From: Bog-793 sp963803025
GTDB lineage: Bacteria > Actinomycetota > Acidimicrobiia > Acidimicrobiales > Bog-793
Length of the DNA stretch: 64,000 nucleotides
Direction: 5' to 3'
Assembly (NCBI GenBank): GCA_963803025.1
Contig: CAWDKZ010000020.1
Location: 1-64,000, forward strand
Part shown: one piece after another, positions 1 to 7,658 of the stretch
How positions within the stretch are numbered: the stretch's first letter is position 1
Layout: each line of letters starts with the position of its first letter
Made by a program: the position numbers and the translations under genes
Notes under the pieces: generated by a model
Told to the model about the DNA's origin: nothing
The model's input: only the letters and a program-made list of their open reading frames with translations
The model's database searches: none

Positions 1-39
1 AACCATGAGAACCAAACGGTTCTCACGGTTCTCACGGAG
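1..39. repeat. GTGAGAACC repeat cluster at left edge
   Basis: The first 39 bases hold a partly palindromic cluster. TGAGAACCAAACG lies at 6-18, followed by two inverted copies of the GTGAGAACC core at about 18-28 and 28-36. The 13-mer at 6-18 recurs in direct orientation at 5394-5406, and the 14-mer at 26-39 recurs inverted at 5377-5390. The cluster sits exactly where MFS transporter homology stops on the minus strand, so it may be the end of an inserted or recombined segment. Its function is unknown. Confidence 0.5.
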
Positions 40-216
40 TAGCCGGAGCCCGTAACCGAGCAACTCGCCGAGGCCGCTGACGACGCTGATGACGAGGGCT
101 CCGGCGTCGAGGAGCGCCAGGTACTGCCCGATGACACTGCGAGAACCCTCATAGGTGAAGTCGACAAAGAAACTCATGACGCCCACGAGCAACACGAACC
201 GCAACGCTGGGGACAT
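1..216 (-). pseudogene. MFS transporter, N-terminal fragment
   Basis: Read on the minus strand from an ATG at 216, the sequence encodes about 60 residues typical of the N-terminus of a major-facilitator transporter: a hydrophobic first helix, then SFFVDFTYEGSR, then GELLGYGLRL. After the RLL (about position 39) the frame stays open but reads through the GTGAGAACC repeats as RENRENRLVLMV, which is not MFS-like. The expected continuation with the loop 2-3 motif is missing inside the window. It starts 27 nt after the stop of the phosphatase gene, so it was probably the last gene of a three-gene operon. The break is seen directly. Whether the rest survives beyond the window edge cannot be seen. 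Confidence 0.55.
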
Positions 217-242
217 CTGCGCCAACGAGCGACGAGAGAGCC

Positions 243-833
243 TCACCGAGCTTCACCGGCAGGAACTGAGTCGATCACAACCGCAATCCAATGGCCGTCG
301 GACCAATCGAGACGGTTCCAGCAGCCGGTTCGTTGGGAGATCGAATCCTCGTCACCGAGCGCAGGCACCAGGTGGCTCAGAACAGTCCGGTTGAGCGCCT
401 CATGGGCGACGATCACGATGTGCGCCGGCCCGTCCCGTCCCACGATTGACGTCACGGCTTCAAGAGCGCGAGCCGAGAGCGATTGCCGAGTCTCGACACC
501 CGGGGCATCGTCGACGGATCCGAAGCGACGGTGCAACTCATCGGGGGTGGTGCTGGCCCAGGGTCCGTAGTCACGGTCGACGAAGCGATCATCGATCTCG
601 ACCGTGACACCGGACACAGCGGCAATGGGTTCTGCCGTTTGTCGGGCACGCAGAAGAGGGCTTGAGACCACCGCCGTGACGCCTCGCCCGTCAAAGCGTC
701 CTGCAAGCGCTTCTGCCTCGGCCATCCCGATCTCGTCGAGGGGAGGGTCCAGCCTTCCGCGGAAAGCCCCGCTTGCGTTGAGCGAGGTTCGACCGTGACG
801 CACCAAGTACATGACAGCATCGGCTTCACTCAT
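243..833 (-). CDS. histidine phosphatase family protein (phosphoglycerate mutase-like)
   Basis: This 196-residue protein belongs to the histidine phosphatase superfamily. The catalytic RHG motif is at residues 12-14 (YLVRHGRTSLN), followed by the family pattern of a small residue-rich helix and LDEIG..EAEAL. A second conserved region (SSPLLRARQTAE) carries the usual phosphate-binding Arg. A His in VIVAHEALNR, near residue 145, is the likely second catalytic His. Members dephosphorylate small metabolites and the substrate cannot be told from sequence. The start codon overlaps the end of the upstream dynamin-like gene by 8 nt, implying translational coupling, and the broken MFS gene follows. 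Confidence 0.85.
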   Translation of the reverse strand: MSEADAVMYLVRHGRTSLNASGAFRGRLDPPLDEIGMAEAEALAGRFDGRGVTAVVSSPLLRARQTAEPIAAVSGVTVEIDDRFVDRDYGPWASTTPDELHRRFGSVDDAPGVETRQSLSARALEAVTSIVGRDGPAHIVIVAHEALNRTVLSHLVPALGDEDSISQRTGCWNRLDWSDGHWIAVVIDSVPAGEAR

Positions 834-2547
834 GCATCCGCCCGCCTAGTGCCATCAGCTCCGATCCGAGGTGCTGCAACCGCTGCGCGAGACTTTCCTC
901 CCGATCGCGCTCTTCTGTGGCCTGCGCCTGCCAGCGTCGAGCCCGGTCTGCGGCCTGAAGAACGGCGTCGATTGAGCTTTCGAGCTCAACGCGGATCGCC
1001 TGCTCCATCGCCCGTCGTGCGGCTTCGAGTCGTTGCGCAAGGTCCCATCTCGATCTGCCGGCATGCTTGTCGAATTCGGTCACCAACTCGGCCCGAGCGT
1101 GGGCGAGCGCCCTGCGCCGAGCCCAGCGTCCGGGGATCAGTCGGGACGTTGCTCGACTGAAGGGTTCGGTCACGCTTTCGAGATGGATGAAGAGATAGGA
1201 GAAGCGGTCCGGTTGCGCTGCGACCTCGGGAACCTCGAGGTGTGGAAGTGGGACGTCGAAGAGATCGGCGGCCACCTGGCGAGCTGCGTCGACGCGTCCT
1301 TGGACCCTGGCGTGAAACTTCCCCGCCAGCTGATGCCACTGATTCTCGACCCAGTCGAGCTCGTGCCGACGGAAATCGTCGAAAGCGTTCTCAACAGCGA
1401 ACTGGACGGCGTCGCGTAGGTCATCGGCCAATCGAGGCCGAGGGGCCTGGGCGGCGGTCGCCGAGAGTGATGCGACATACCGCGACGGTGCAACCTGGGC
1501 AAACTCGGCTAGGCGCACGCCGACGGTGTCGACCAGGTTACCGATATCCCTACTCAAAAGCGTTCGGTCATCGTCGAAGCCCTGTCGCTGGCGCTCAGCC
1601 TCGTCGCCGAAGCGCTCGACCAACCTGGCAAGGTCGCCGGCGGCAACGCGTCGCGCTGCTCGTTCGATAGTGATGGCCTCGGAGAGCGAATTGCCGAGAC
1701 GAAACAGCTCGCGGCGCGCCGATGAGTGTCGCGCTGCAACAAGGTCGTCGGCGATGAATCGCGACAACTCGACCCGAAAGGCGTCGAACTCTAGTCCGGC
1801 GGTCACGCCTTGGGCCCTGCCCGAAATCGCGCTGGCGAGCGCCGCTCGGGCGTCGACGGCAAAGAGCATGACCTCATTACCCACAATGTCGGCGAGTGCC
1901 GTACCAACGAACCCACGTACCTCTGCGAGCTCGTCGTCTCGGAGGTGGTCGGACTTGTTCAAGACGAAAAAGGTCGGAGAACGGCGCTCCGCGAGCACGC
2001 CAAGGAGGTCTCGCTCATGCTCTGATAGCGGGGCATCCGCAGACAGCACCACGACCGCTCCGTCGGCGTCGAGAAGGGCTGCTCGACCGGCCTCTGTGCT
2101 GTGCTGATACAGCGAGGCGATGCCAGGGGTGTCGACCAGGACGGCGCCGGACTCAAGGAGGGGCCAGCGACCCCGCACCTCGACCCGAGCCACGCCCTGT
2201 TCGTTGCCCGGATTGTCAGCCTCGGTGACATAGGCGGCGATCTGCTCTTTGGGGACTAGCTGCGTGCGTCCGTCGAGGAACTCGACCACCACCCCGGGAT
2301 CACCGAAGGTCAGCTCCGTCGCCACGAGGGTGAGTGGCAGCACGCCGGTCGGAAGGACGTCCTCGCCCAAGAGGGCGTTCACGAGTGTGGACTTCCCCCG
2401 CTTGAACTCGCCGACGACAGCCACGAAGAAGCGACCCGCGCCGAGGCGGTCAGCGAGTCGACGAGCCCTCCAGGCCTCTGGGCGGCCACTCGCCAGCGTG
2501 GCCAGCTCCTCCGCTCTGTTCCTGAGTTCCTCGAGCTCGCTCGGCAT
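826..2547 (-). CDS. dynamin-family GTPase
   Basis: A bacterial dynamin-like large GTPase of about 573 residues. The G1 P-loop GEFKRGKST is near residues 46-54. A G2 Thr follows in GVLPLTL, G3 is DTPGIAS and G4 is LNKSDHL. The second half is helical and charged with Arg/Glu-rich stretches, as expected for a stalk or assembly domain. No transmembrane segment is obvious. The chosen ATG at 2547 has GGAGGAG just upstream; a GTG at 2571 in the same frame is an alternative. Such proteins remodel or protect membranes, but the exact role here is unknown. It heads an operon with the phosphatase gene, which overlaps its stop codon. Confidence 0.85.
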   Translation of the reverse strand: MPSELEELRNRAEELATLASGRPEAWRARRLADRLGAGRFFVAVVGEFKRGKSTLVNALLGEDVLPTGVLPLTLVATELTFGDPGVVVEFLDGRTQLVPKEQIAAYVTEADNPGNEQGVARVEVRGRWPLLESGAVLVDTPGIASLYQHSTEAGRAALLDADGAVVVLSADAPLSEHERDLLGVLAERRSPTFFVLNKSDHLRDDELAEVRGFVGTALADIVGNEVMLFAVDARAALASAISGRAQGVTAGLEFDAFRVELSRFIADDLVAARHSSARRELFRLGNSLSEAITIERAARRVAAGDLARLVERFGDEAERQRQGFDDDRTLLSRDIGNLVDTVGVRLAEFAQVAPSRYVASLSATAAQAPRPRLADDLRDAVQFAVENAFDDFRRHELDWVENQWHQLAGKFHARVQGRVDAARQVAADLFDVPLPHLEVPEVAAQPDRFSYLFIHLESVTEPFSRATSRLIPGRWARRRALAHARAELVTEFDKHAGRSRWDLAQRLEAARRAMEQAIRVELESSIDAVLQAADRARRWQAQATEERDREESLAQRLQHLGSELMALGGRMHE

Positions 2548-3183
2548 CTGCTCCTCCAACGTCCATCTCACGAACAGGAGTAGGAGCCATCAGCCCTGGT
2601 CGGGGCGCCGCGGCGAGCTCCATCGCCGTGCCGCCCAGGCTATCTGGGATCCTGCCGAACTGGCAGCCTCGCTCTCTCAGCCGCGGCTGTAGAGTCCTCG
2701 CCTCCAGCATCCGTAGCCGGAGCAGGCGCGGCCAGCCCGACCTCGGTTCCTTTCGGCCGGTGTCATTGCTCGGCTACTCCGGCGGCGAAGGCCTCAGCGT
2801 CGGCCGCACGGAACGGTTCCGGCGTGCTTCGCGCGCCCGATAACAATCACCAGGTGACGGCAGGAAGGGTGTCACATCAGGTCGAAGTCGTCCGGCGAGT
2901 ACCGGGATACGACCTCGGCCTTCCGACGCGAACCCCCGCGCCCAGGTAGTGGCGACATTAGAAACTTGAGGCTGATGCGCGGAATGGGAGGCAGCCCCAG
3001 GAGCCCGCTCCGCTGGCTCTTCCACCAGGGTCTTCGCGACGATGCCCGGCCCCCTCAAGGCTTCCCCTATGGGCAGCCTTCGCCCAGCCTTGACCGGGCC
3101 TCGTTCAGTAGAGGACTGGACACCGGGCCGAGCATCATGCAGTTTGCGGGCTTGAGTTCAGGTGGTCGATGCAACGACCTCGT
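2548..3183. other. 636-base region without a recognisable gene
   Basis: This lies between the dynamin-like gene and the 3' end of the antiporter gene, both on the minus strand. Short open frames exist on both strands (for example 2774-3058 minus) but none has a ribosome site or a protein-like composition I recognise. The part next to 2547 presumably carries the promoter of the GTPase operon and the part next to 3184 the antiporter terminator. I see no clear hairpin. Confidence 0.4.
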
Positions 3184-4395
3184 CTAGACGAGCGAACGAG
3201 GACGACGGTGAACGATCGAGACGTCCTCCTCTGCCAAGGCCTCCTCTTCCTCAGCGACTTCAGTTCCGACTGCGACCTTTGGCTGGAAGAACTGCTGGGC
3301 GATGAGGGTCGGTATAAACGCCGAGAGGACTACCACCGTTACCAGTTCGGTGTACTGAGCCTGATTGATGAAGTGGTGGTTTAAGCCGAACAGCGCTGAG
3401 ATTGAACCGAAGGTCAACCCGGTCGCCATCAGAAGGGTCGTGTACGTCCGTTCCCTCATCGGTATGCGGAACGCTGTCGAACTCGGCCAGACACCGGCGA
3501 ACTTCGTCGCCATCTTGACAAGGAAGAGCGCTCCGATGATCCCGGCACCCGAGACAAGCTCGGGTGCAGAGATGAGCGTTCCGGCACGGAGGAAGAAGAA
3601 CGGCGTCAGGAATGCAAAGGCGATTGTCCGAATCCGGTCCATGATCACTCGGTCCTGCATGAACACCCCGGCCATGACAAGGCCGGCGACGTAGGCGGGG
3701 AGCACCGCCTCACTTCCCGCCGCAGTCGCAAGCCCCCCAAGGCCCAGCAGCACAACGAGGAGAACCTTCACCTCCGGCTCGCTCACCCGGTGCCCAACCC
3801 GTGCGATCACCAGTCGCATCGCTCGTGGAAGGACAAACAGGCAGATGGCTGTGACAACTACGAACACCAAGAGCAGCCACCCGTAGGTCGCAAAGAACCC
3901 ACCGAGTGCCATGACGGTCCCAAGATCGGTAACGAAGCATGCTGCAAGGATGAGCTTGCCGATGTCGTGCCGGTTTAGTCCGGTCTCAACCATCACGGCA
4001 TACACGACGGCCACCGATGTCGTGCTCAAGGCGATACCGCCGATCTCGGCAGCATGCAGGTGCCAGCCGAGAACAAGTTTGCAGACACCGAAGGCGCCCA
4101 AGAACGGAAGCAGGAACGACAAGAACCCGATCGTGATACTGGCCTTCCAATGCTTCTTCAGTGAAACCGGATCAATCTCCGCTCCGGCGAGGAAAGTCAG
4201 CAGGATCGAGCCAACCCCAGCAAGGAAGGTCGTAAAACCGGTCTGGACGATGTGCTCCTTCATCCCAGGAATGTTTCCCAGGACCGCGCCCACGAGGATC
4301 TCGACGAGGGCAACCGAGACGCTGATTCGAATGCTGATGAACGACGCGAGAAGCGCCATCCCGAGCCAGATCGCTGCGATGTAGTAGATGTTCAT
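3184..4395 (-). CDS. cation:proton antiporter, CPA2 family
   Basis: A 403-residue polytopic inner-membrane protein with about 12 hydrophobic helices, matching the Na+(K+)/H+ exchanger domain of the CPA2 family. Visible signatures are VEILVGAVLGNIPG in the second helix, LTFLAGAEIDP (the family usually has AG-E at this point), STTSVAVVYAVM, and the charged pair in AACFVTDLGTVMAL, where the Asp is the expected ion-binding residue. It lacks the cytosolic TrkA-N domain of full KefB/C proteins. The ATG is preceded by AGGAGGT. It stands alone and diverges from the toxin-antitoxin operon. Ion specificity cannot be assigned. Confidence 0.85.
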   Translation of the reverse strand: MNIYYIAAIWLGMALLASFISIRISVSVALVEILVGAVLGNIPGMKEHIVQTGFTTFLAGVGSILLTFLAGAEIDPVSLKKHWKASITIGFLSFLLPFLGAFGVCKLVLGWHLHAAEIGGIALSTTSVAVVYAVMVETGLNRHDIGKLILAACFVTDLGTVMALGGFFATYGWLLLVFVVVTAICLFVLPRAMRLVIARVGHRVSEPEVKVLLVVLLGLGGLATAAGSEAVLPAYVAGLVMAGVFMQDRVIMDRIRTIAFAFLTPFFFLRAGTLISAPELVSGAGIIGALFLVKMATKFAGVWPSSTAFRIPMRERTYTTLLMATGLTFGSISALFGLNHHFINQAQYTELVTVVVLSAFIPTLIAQQFFQPKVAVGTEVAEEEEALAEEDVSIVHRRPRSLV

Positions 4396-4713
4396 TCCGT
4401 ACCTCCTGGGTTTGGCAGGGGTACGGCGTCTCTCCCGCGGCCCTACCAGCGGCTGGCAGTGCTGGTAGAAGCCATCAGCCGAGCGGTGCTCGGCGATTCA
4501 CGGGGCGGGCCTCATCGCTCCGACGTTGATCGTACCCGACCCGGCCTCACGGCCAGTCGGAGATGCGTGCCGTCGGCTCTCCGACGCGAACCTCTACACG
4601 GTTCGGATCTGTCACGGATGTTCATACACTCAACAACGAGTTCAATCAGGGAAGGACCGCCTCGTCCGGCCCATCGAATCGGGGTGCGGGGGTGGCGCCA
4701 CCGTGCCACGACA

Positions 4714-4735
4714 GTGGTACCATATCCAGTACCAC
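4714..4735. promoter_or_regulatory. palindromic operator of the yefM/yoeB operon
   Basis: A perfect 7-bp inverted repeat, GTGGTAC (4714-4720) and GTACCAC (4729-4735), is separated by 8 nt. It ends just before the AAGGAGG ribosome site (4738-4744) of the antitoxin gene. Antitoxins of this family repress their own operon by binding a palindrome in this position, so autoregulation is a reasonable inference. Confidence 0.7.
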
Positions 4736-4751
4736 TTAAGGAGGCCTCTGG

Positions 4752-4994
4752 TTGGCAATCTCGGCGAGCGAGGCTCGCAAGAATCTGTTCCCGTTGATCG
4801 AACGGGTCAACGACGACCGCACCCCGATCGAGATCACATCGAAGCACGGCAGCGCGGTGTTGATGTCCCGGGCCGACTTCGACGCGCTCGAAGAGACCGC
4901 GTACCTGCTCCGGGCCCCGGCGAACGCGAGGCGGCTCCTCGAGAGCCTCACTCAGGCTCTGCGCGGCGAGCGCGAGGTTCACGACCTCGCCTGA
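4752..4994 (+). CDS. yefM: type II antitoxin, YefM/Phd family
   Basis: An 80-residue antitoxin. The N-terminal half (AISASEARKNLFPLIERVND...PIEITSKHGSAVLMS..DFDALEET) matches the Phd/YefM fold that dimerises and binds DNA. The C-terminal tail (residues about 55-80) is the expected toxin-neutralising segment. The start is TTG, supported by AAGGAGG seven bases upstream. Its TGA overlaps the toxin ATG as ATGA, so the two proteins are translationally coupled. A palindrome immediately upstream is the likely self-operator. Confidence 0.9.
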   Translation: MAISASEARKNLFPLIERVNDDRTPIEITSKHGSAVLMSRADFDALEETAYLLRAPANARRLLESLTQALRGEREVHDLA

Positions 4995-5245
4995 TGCGAC
5001 TCGTCTTCACGCCGATCGGGTGGGATGACTATCGGTACTGGCAGGACCACGACCGCGCGGTGCAAAAGCGAATCAACCGGCTGCTCGAAGAGACGCTGCG
5101 AGATCCGTTCTCGGGAATCGGGAAGCCCGAGCAGCTTCGGCACATCCTCCAAGGCGCGTGGTCGCGCCGGATCGACGATGAGCACCGGCTCGTTTACTAC
5201 GTCGACGGCGAGGACGTGGTCGTGATCCAAGCGAGGTACCACTAA
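4994..5245 (+). CDS. yoeB: type II toxin, Txe/YoeB family mRNA interferase
   Basis: An 83-residue protein that matches YoeB in length and pattern (RLVFTPIGWDDYRYW, RINRLLEETLRDPFSGIGKPE.L, W.RRIDDEHRLVYYV). The residues I recall as catalytic in E. coli YoeB fall at the same numbers here: Glu46, Arg65 and the C-terminal His83. The toxin should therefore be an active ribosome-dependent RNase unless neutralised. The ATG overlaps the antitoxin stop. It lies about 300 bp from a tRNA 3'-end remnant, a position consistent with a stabilising module at the edge of an integrated element. Confidence 0.93.
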   Translation: MRLVFTPIGWDDYRYWQDHDRAVQKRINRLLEETLRDPFSGIGKPEQLRHILQGAWSRRIDDEHRLVYYVDGEDVVVIQARYH

Positions 5246-5530
5246 GACCGGTAGGCGATCACGCTTGAAGGTCGTGACACGCGACGGCCGTAAGCCCTGA
5301 ATGTTGTCAGCGGGGCGAAGTGGGCAACCAACGGCACCGGCCTCGATAGGCGAGCGTCGTGTGATCTCGAACTGAGCTCCGTGAGAACCGCCGTGAGAAC
5401 CAAACGTCGGTGAAAGGCGGAAAGGGACTGTTCCGGCCGGCAAACTCGCGAAGGCGTTCTCCCTGATGGAGAGCCATAACGGGCAAAGTCGGATCGTCGC
5501 GGTGCGGGGTGGAAATCACCCCGAGCGAAC
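5246..5530. other. spacer between toxin gene and tRNA remnant
   Basis: No gene is supported in this stretch. It holds the second GTGAGAACC repeat cluster (5377-5406) and leads into the tRNA-like sequence. If an integrated element ends at 5531-5571, this is its terminal non-coding part. Confidence 0.4.
5377..5406. repeat. second GTGAGAACC repeat cluster
   Basis: Two direct copies of CCGTGAGAACC lie at 5379-5389 and 5391-5401, and the second runs on as TGAGAACCAAACG (5394-5406). The same 13-mer is at 6-18, and the 14-mer at 5377-5390 occurs inverted at 26-39. The two clusters bracket the segment from the truncated MFS gene to the toxin-antitoxin pair. They could be element ends, recombination scars or binding sites. 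Confidence 0.55.
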
Positions 5531-5571
5531 TTTGGATGAGGAGGTTGGAGGTTCGAGTCCTCCCCCGCCAG
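5531..5571 (+). other. tRNA 3'-end remnant, probable attachment-site half
   Basis: The sequence contains a perfect T-arm: stem GGAGG (5547-5551), loop TTCGAGT (5552-5558) and stem CCTCC (5559-5563). A seven-base acceptor strand CCCGCCA (5564-5570) and a discriminator G follow. No matching 5' acceptor strand (TGGCGGG) or D-arm is present upstream, so it is not a complete tRNA. Such 3' halves are the usual scar opposite an intact tRNA after site-specific integration by a tyrosine recombinase. In this orientation the element would lie to the left. The amino-acid identity cannot be decided safely. Confidence 0.55.
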
Positions 5572-5647
5572 CTAGAGAAGACCGGGCCAGGTAGTCACGA
5601 GGGTGGTCCGTGGCTGGAGCGCGGACAAAGTGCAGGTCGGGCCGGCT

Positions 5648-5761
5648 CTATTGAAAGACCGAGAGTGCAGCGGGCGGCAGGCGCCAGCTTCCGGAATCCT
5701 CCTCGGACGGCACCCACGTCTGGGTGATGAACTTCGATGGCAATTCGGGGACGTGTGACAT
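5648..5761 (-). CDS. small hypothetical protein, 37 aa
   Basis: A short frame beginning MSHVPELPSKF and ending SVFQ, preceded by a strong GGAGGTG ribosome site 4-5 bases before its ATG. Its composition is protein-like (several Trp, Glu and Pro residues), but I recognise no domain. An overlapping frame starting at 5820 (MTGSDYKALTAILKAW) ends in this region in another frame, so the two may be pieces of one frameshifted gene. It is too short for a firm call. Confidence 0.35.
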   Translation of the reverse strand: MSHVPELPSKFITQTWVPSEEDSGSWRLPPAALSVFQ

Positions 5762-5915
5762 GACACACCTCCCCAAGCTTTCAGTATCGCCGTAAGGGCC
5801 TTGTAGTCCGAGCCAGTCATAGCGTCACCACCAGGCGGGACTCCAACGTCTAAGCGCGACCGAAGATCGGAGTTCCGAGCCGTGCGGAACATGTGTCGCT
5901 GGCCCCTGTGGACGA

Positions 5916-6107
5916 TCAGTGCCCTGAGGACAGTTGAGCTAGTTCGGCCAAAGTTCCCCACGTCGACTCGTGCGGCGTCCACTTCCCCCGCCGGATGTCC
6001 GATGCGTACGCCTTCGAGCAGCCGGTCGCCCGAGCGATTTCGGCAAGCGGGATGGTCGCGAGTCCCGGCAGGATGTCGCGACGGGAGATCTCTCGGTCGT
6101 AGAGTGC
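5916..6107 (-). pseudogene. C-terminal HTH fragment of a mobile-element-type protein
   Basis: On the minus strand this frame encodes LYDREISRRDILPGLATIP, continuing LAEIARATGCSKAYASDIRRG and KWTPHESTWGTLAEL. A terminal DNA-binding domain of this kind (LPxLAxxxLxEIxxATGxSxxYxxxIRxG..xPHxxxW..L) is common in actinobacterial accessory proteins. A stop codon lies in frame immediately upstream (6108-6110) and there is no start codon, so only the C-terminal 60 or so residues remain. It ends just before the ribosome site of the next gene. Confidence 0.5.
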
Positions 6108-6123
6108 TCAAGGAGGGTTGACC

Positions 6124-7095
6124 ATGAACTATCGAGGCCTTGGCAAGACCGGTCTGCAGGTATCAGAACTCGGCTACGGAGCCTGGGGGATCGGAAAGAC
6201 CATGTGGCTCGGCGCCGACGACGACGAGTCGTTGCGGTCGCTGCACAGAGCCTTCGACCAAGGTGTGAACTTCGTCGACACTGCCCTCGGCTATGGGGAC
6301 GGTCACAGCGAGCAGCTAGTCGGCCGGGCAGTGCGAGAGGCAACGGGGACTGTTTATGTTTCCTCGAAGGTGCCCCCCAAGAACCTGAAGTGGCCCGCCC
6401 CCCGAGGAGTATCCGCGAGTGAGGCCTTCCCTGCGGAGTGGGTCGTGGAGTGCACCGAACAAAGCCTGGTGAACCTCGGGCTCGAGACGATCGACGTGCA
6501 GCAGTTCCACGTTTGGTCCGACGAATGGGTCGGCCAAGGCGACTGGATGGACGCGATCGAGCACCTCCGTTCACAGGGCAAGATCCGCTATTTCGGCGTC
6601 TCCGTGAACGACCACCAACCAGCCAACGCCTTGGCACTCGTGAACTCAGGATTCGCCGACTCTGTGCAGGTCATTTACAACCTCTTCGACCAGAGCCCCG
6701 AGGACGAGTTGTTCCCGGCAGTACTTGCCAGGAATGTCGGTGTCATCGTACGGGTGCCCTTTGACGAGGGGGCCTTGACCGGCAAGATCAACCCTAAGAC
6801 GAGGTTCCCCGAAGGCGACTGGCGCAACAGCTACTTCGGTGGCAATCGCAAGGAGCAGGTCTGGGAACGCGTCCAGGCCATCACGCGAGACCTCGGTGTC
6901 ACAGTCGACCGCCTCCCGGAAATAGCGCTGCGCTTCTGCCTTTCGCAGCCTGCGACCTCGACGGTCATTGCTGGCATGCGTTCGCTGCGCAACGTCGACG
7001 CCAACGTCCGTGCGGCCGAGCTTGGTCCCTTGTCGGCCGAGGAGCTCGAAGTCCTTCGCCGCCACCGCTGGGTGAGGAACTTCTACTCGGCCTGA
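6124..7095 (+). CDS. aldo/keto reductase
   Basis: A 323-residue NADPH-dependent aldo/keto reductase with a TIM-barrel fold. Catalytic residues are visible: Asp and Tyr in NFVDTALGYGDGHSE, Lys in VYVSSKVPPKN, and His in VQQFHVW. C-terminal cofactor-binding residues lie in TSTVIAGMRSLRNVDANV. Family members reduce sugar aldehydes and ketones, and the substrate is not determinable. The ATG at 6124 is chosen because AGGAGGG ends six bases before it; a TTG at 6118 is less likely. It lies just outside the tRNA remnant and appears monocistronic. Confidence 0.9.
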   Translation: MNYRGLGKTGLQVSELGYGAWGIGKTMWLGADDDESLRSLHRAFDQGVNFVDTALGYGDGHSEQLVGRAVREATGTVYVSSKVPPKNLKWPAPRGVSASEAFPAEWVVECTEQSLVNLGLETIDVQQFHVWSDEWVGQGDWMDAIEHLRSQGKIRYFGVSVNDHQPANALALVNSGFADSVQVIYNLFDQSPEDELFPAVLARNVGVIVRVPFDEGALTGKINPKTRFPEGDWRNSYFGGNRKEQVWERVQAITRDLGVTVDRLPEIALRFCLSQPATSTVIAGMRSLRNVDANVRAAELGPLSAEELEVLRRHRWVRNFYSA

Positions 7096-7255
7096 CCGCG
7101 CGGGCTCGATTTAGAACGGCGGATCGCCATCGGTGTCCACGACGTAGGCACGGCGCGGTGGGGCGAGTTCGGGTGGTTGCGCAGCTCGCGTCTTGTGACT
7201 CGCGAGAGCGGCGCCGATCCCTGCGGGAAGGGTCAGGCAGAGTGACACGGGAAGG

Positions 7256-7528
7256 ATGCCCGCGCTGGCATGGCTCGGGGAGGGAACCAACGATGCCGAT
7301 GCGGTGACCGATTGCCTCGAAGTGTCGAAGCGCTGGTTCCCCGAGCTCGGAGCCGACGTGCCGGACGGGGGATTCGCCAACAGCGCGGCGTTCACGGACG
7401 AGAAGATCGCCGAAAGGCTATGGGACGGCTACGAGCGAATGCTCGACGTCGTGTGCTTCCCGAGCGCGGAGCGGTCAACGCTGGACGAAGTGCGTGCTCG
7501 TGCGAGAAGCCTCGCCGGTCGGATCTGA
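7256..7528 (+). CDS. hypothetical protein, possibly a gene fragment
   Basis: A 90-residue frame with protein-like composition in its second half (TDCLEVSKRWFPELGADVPD, FTDEKIAERLWDGYERML, LDEVRARARSLAGRI). I recognise no family. The first residues are less convincing and no good ribosome site is seen, so it may be the C-terminal remnant of a longer gene. It is flanked by the aldo/keto reductase and the convergent metallopeptidase gene. Confidence 0.35.
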   Translation: MPALAWLGEGTNDADAVTDCLEVSKRWFPELGADVPDGGFANSAAFTDEKIAERLWDGYERMLDVVCFPSAERSTLDEVRARARSLAGRI

Positions 7529-7658
7529 ACGGCCCTCAGCGATCGCCGTCACGATCACGATGACCAAGACGATGATCACGAAGAGGACGGCTCCCCGACG
7601 CGTGGGCCGGTCGAGAACTCCCCGTCCACGGGTGATCGTCAGGCCGTGGATTGAACCA

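Noticed and set aside
5531..5571. Assigning the tRNA remnant to tRNA-Gln, Arg or another isotype
   Set aside because: The CTTTGGA-like loop and TGGCGGG-type acceptor suggest some options, but actinobacterial acceptor stems do not match well and the anticodon arm does not pair. I left the identity open.
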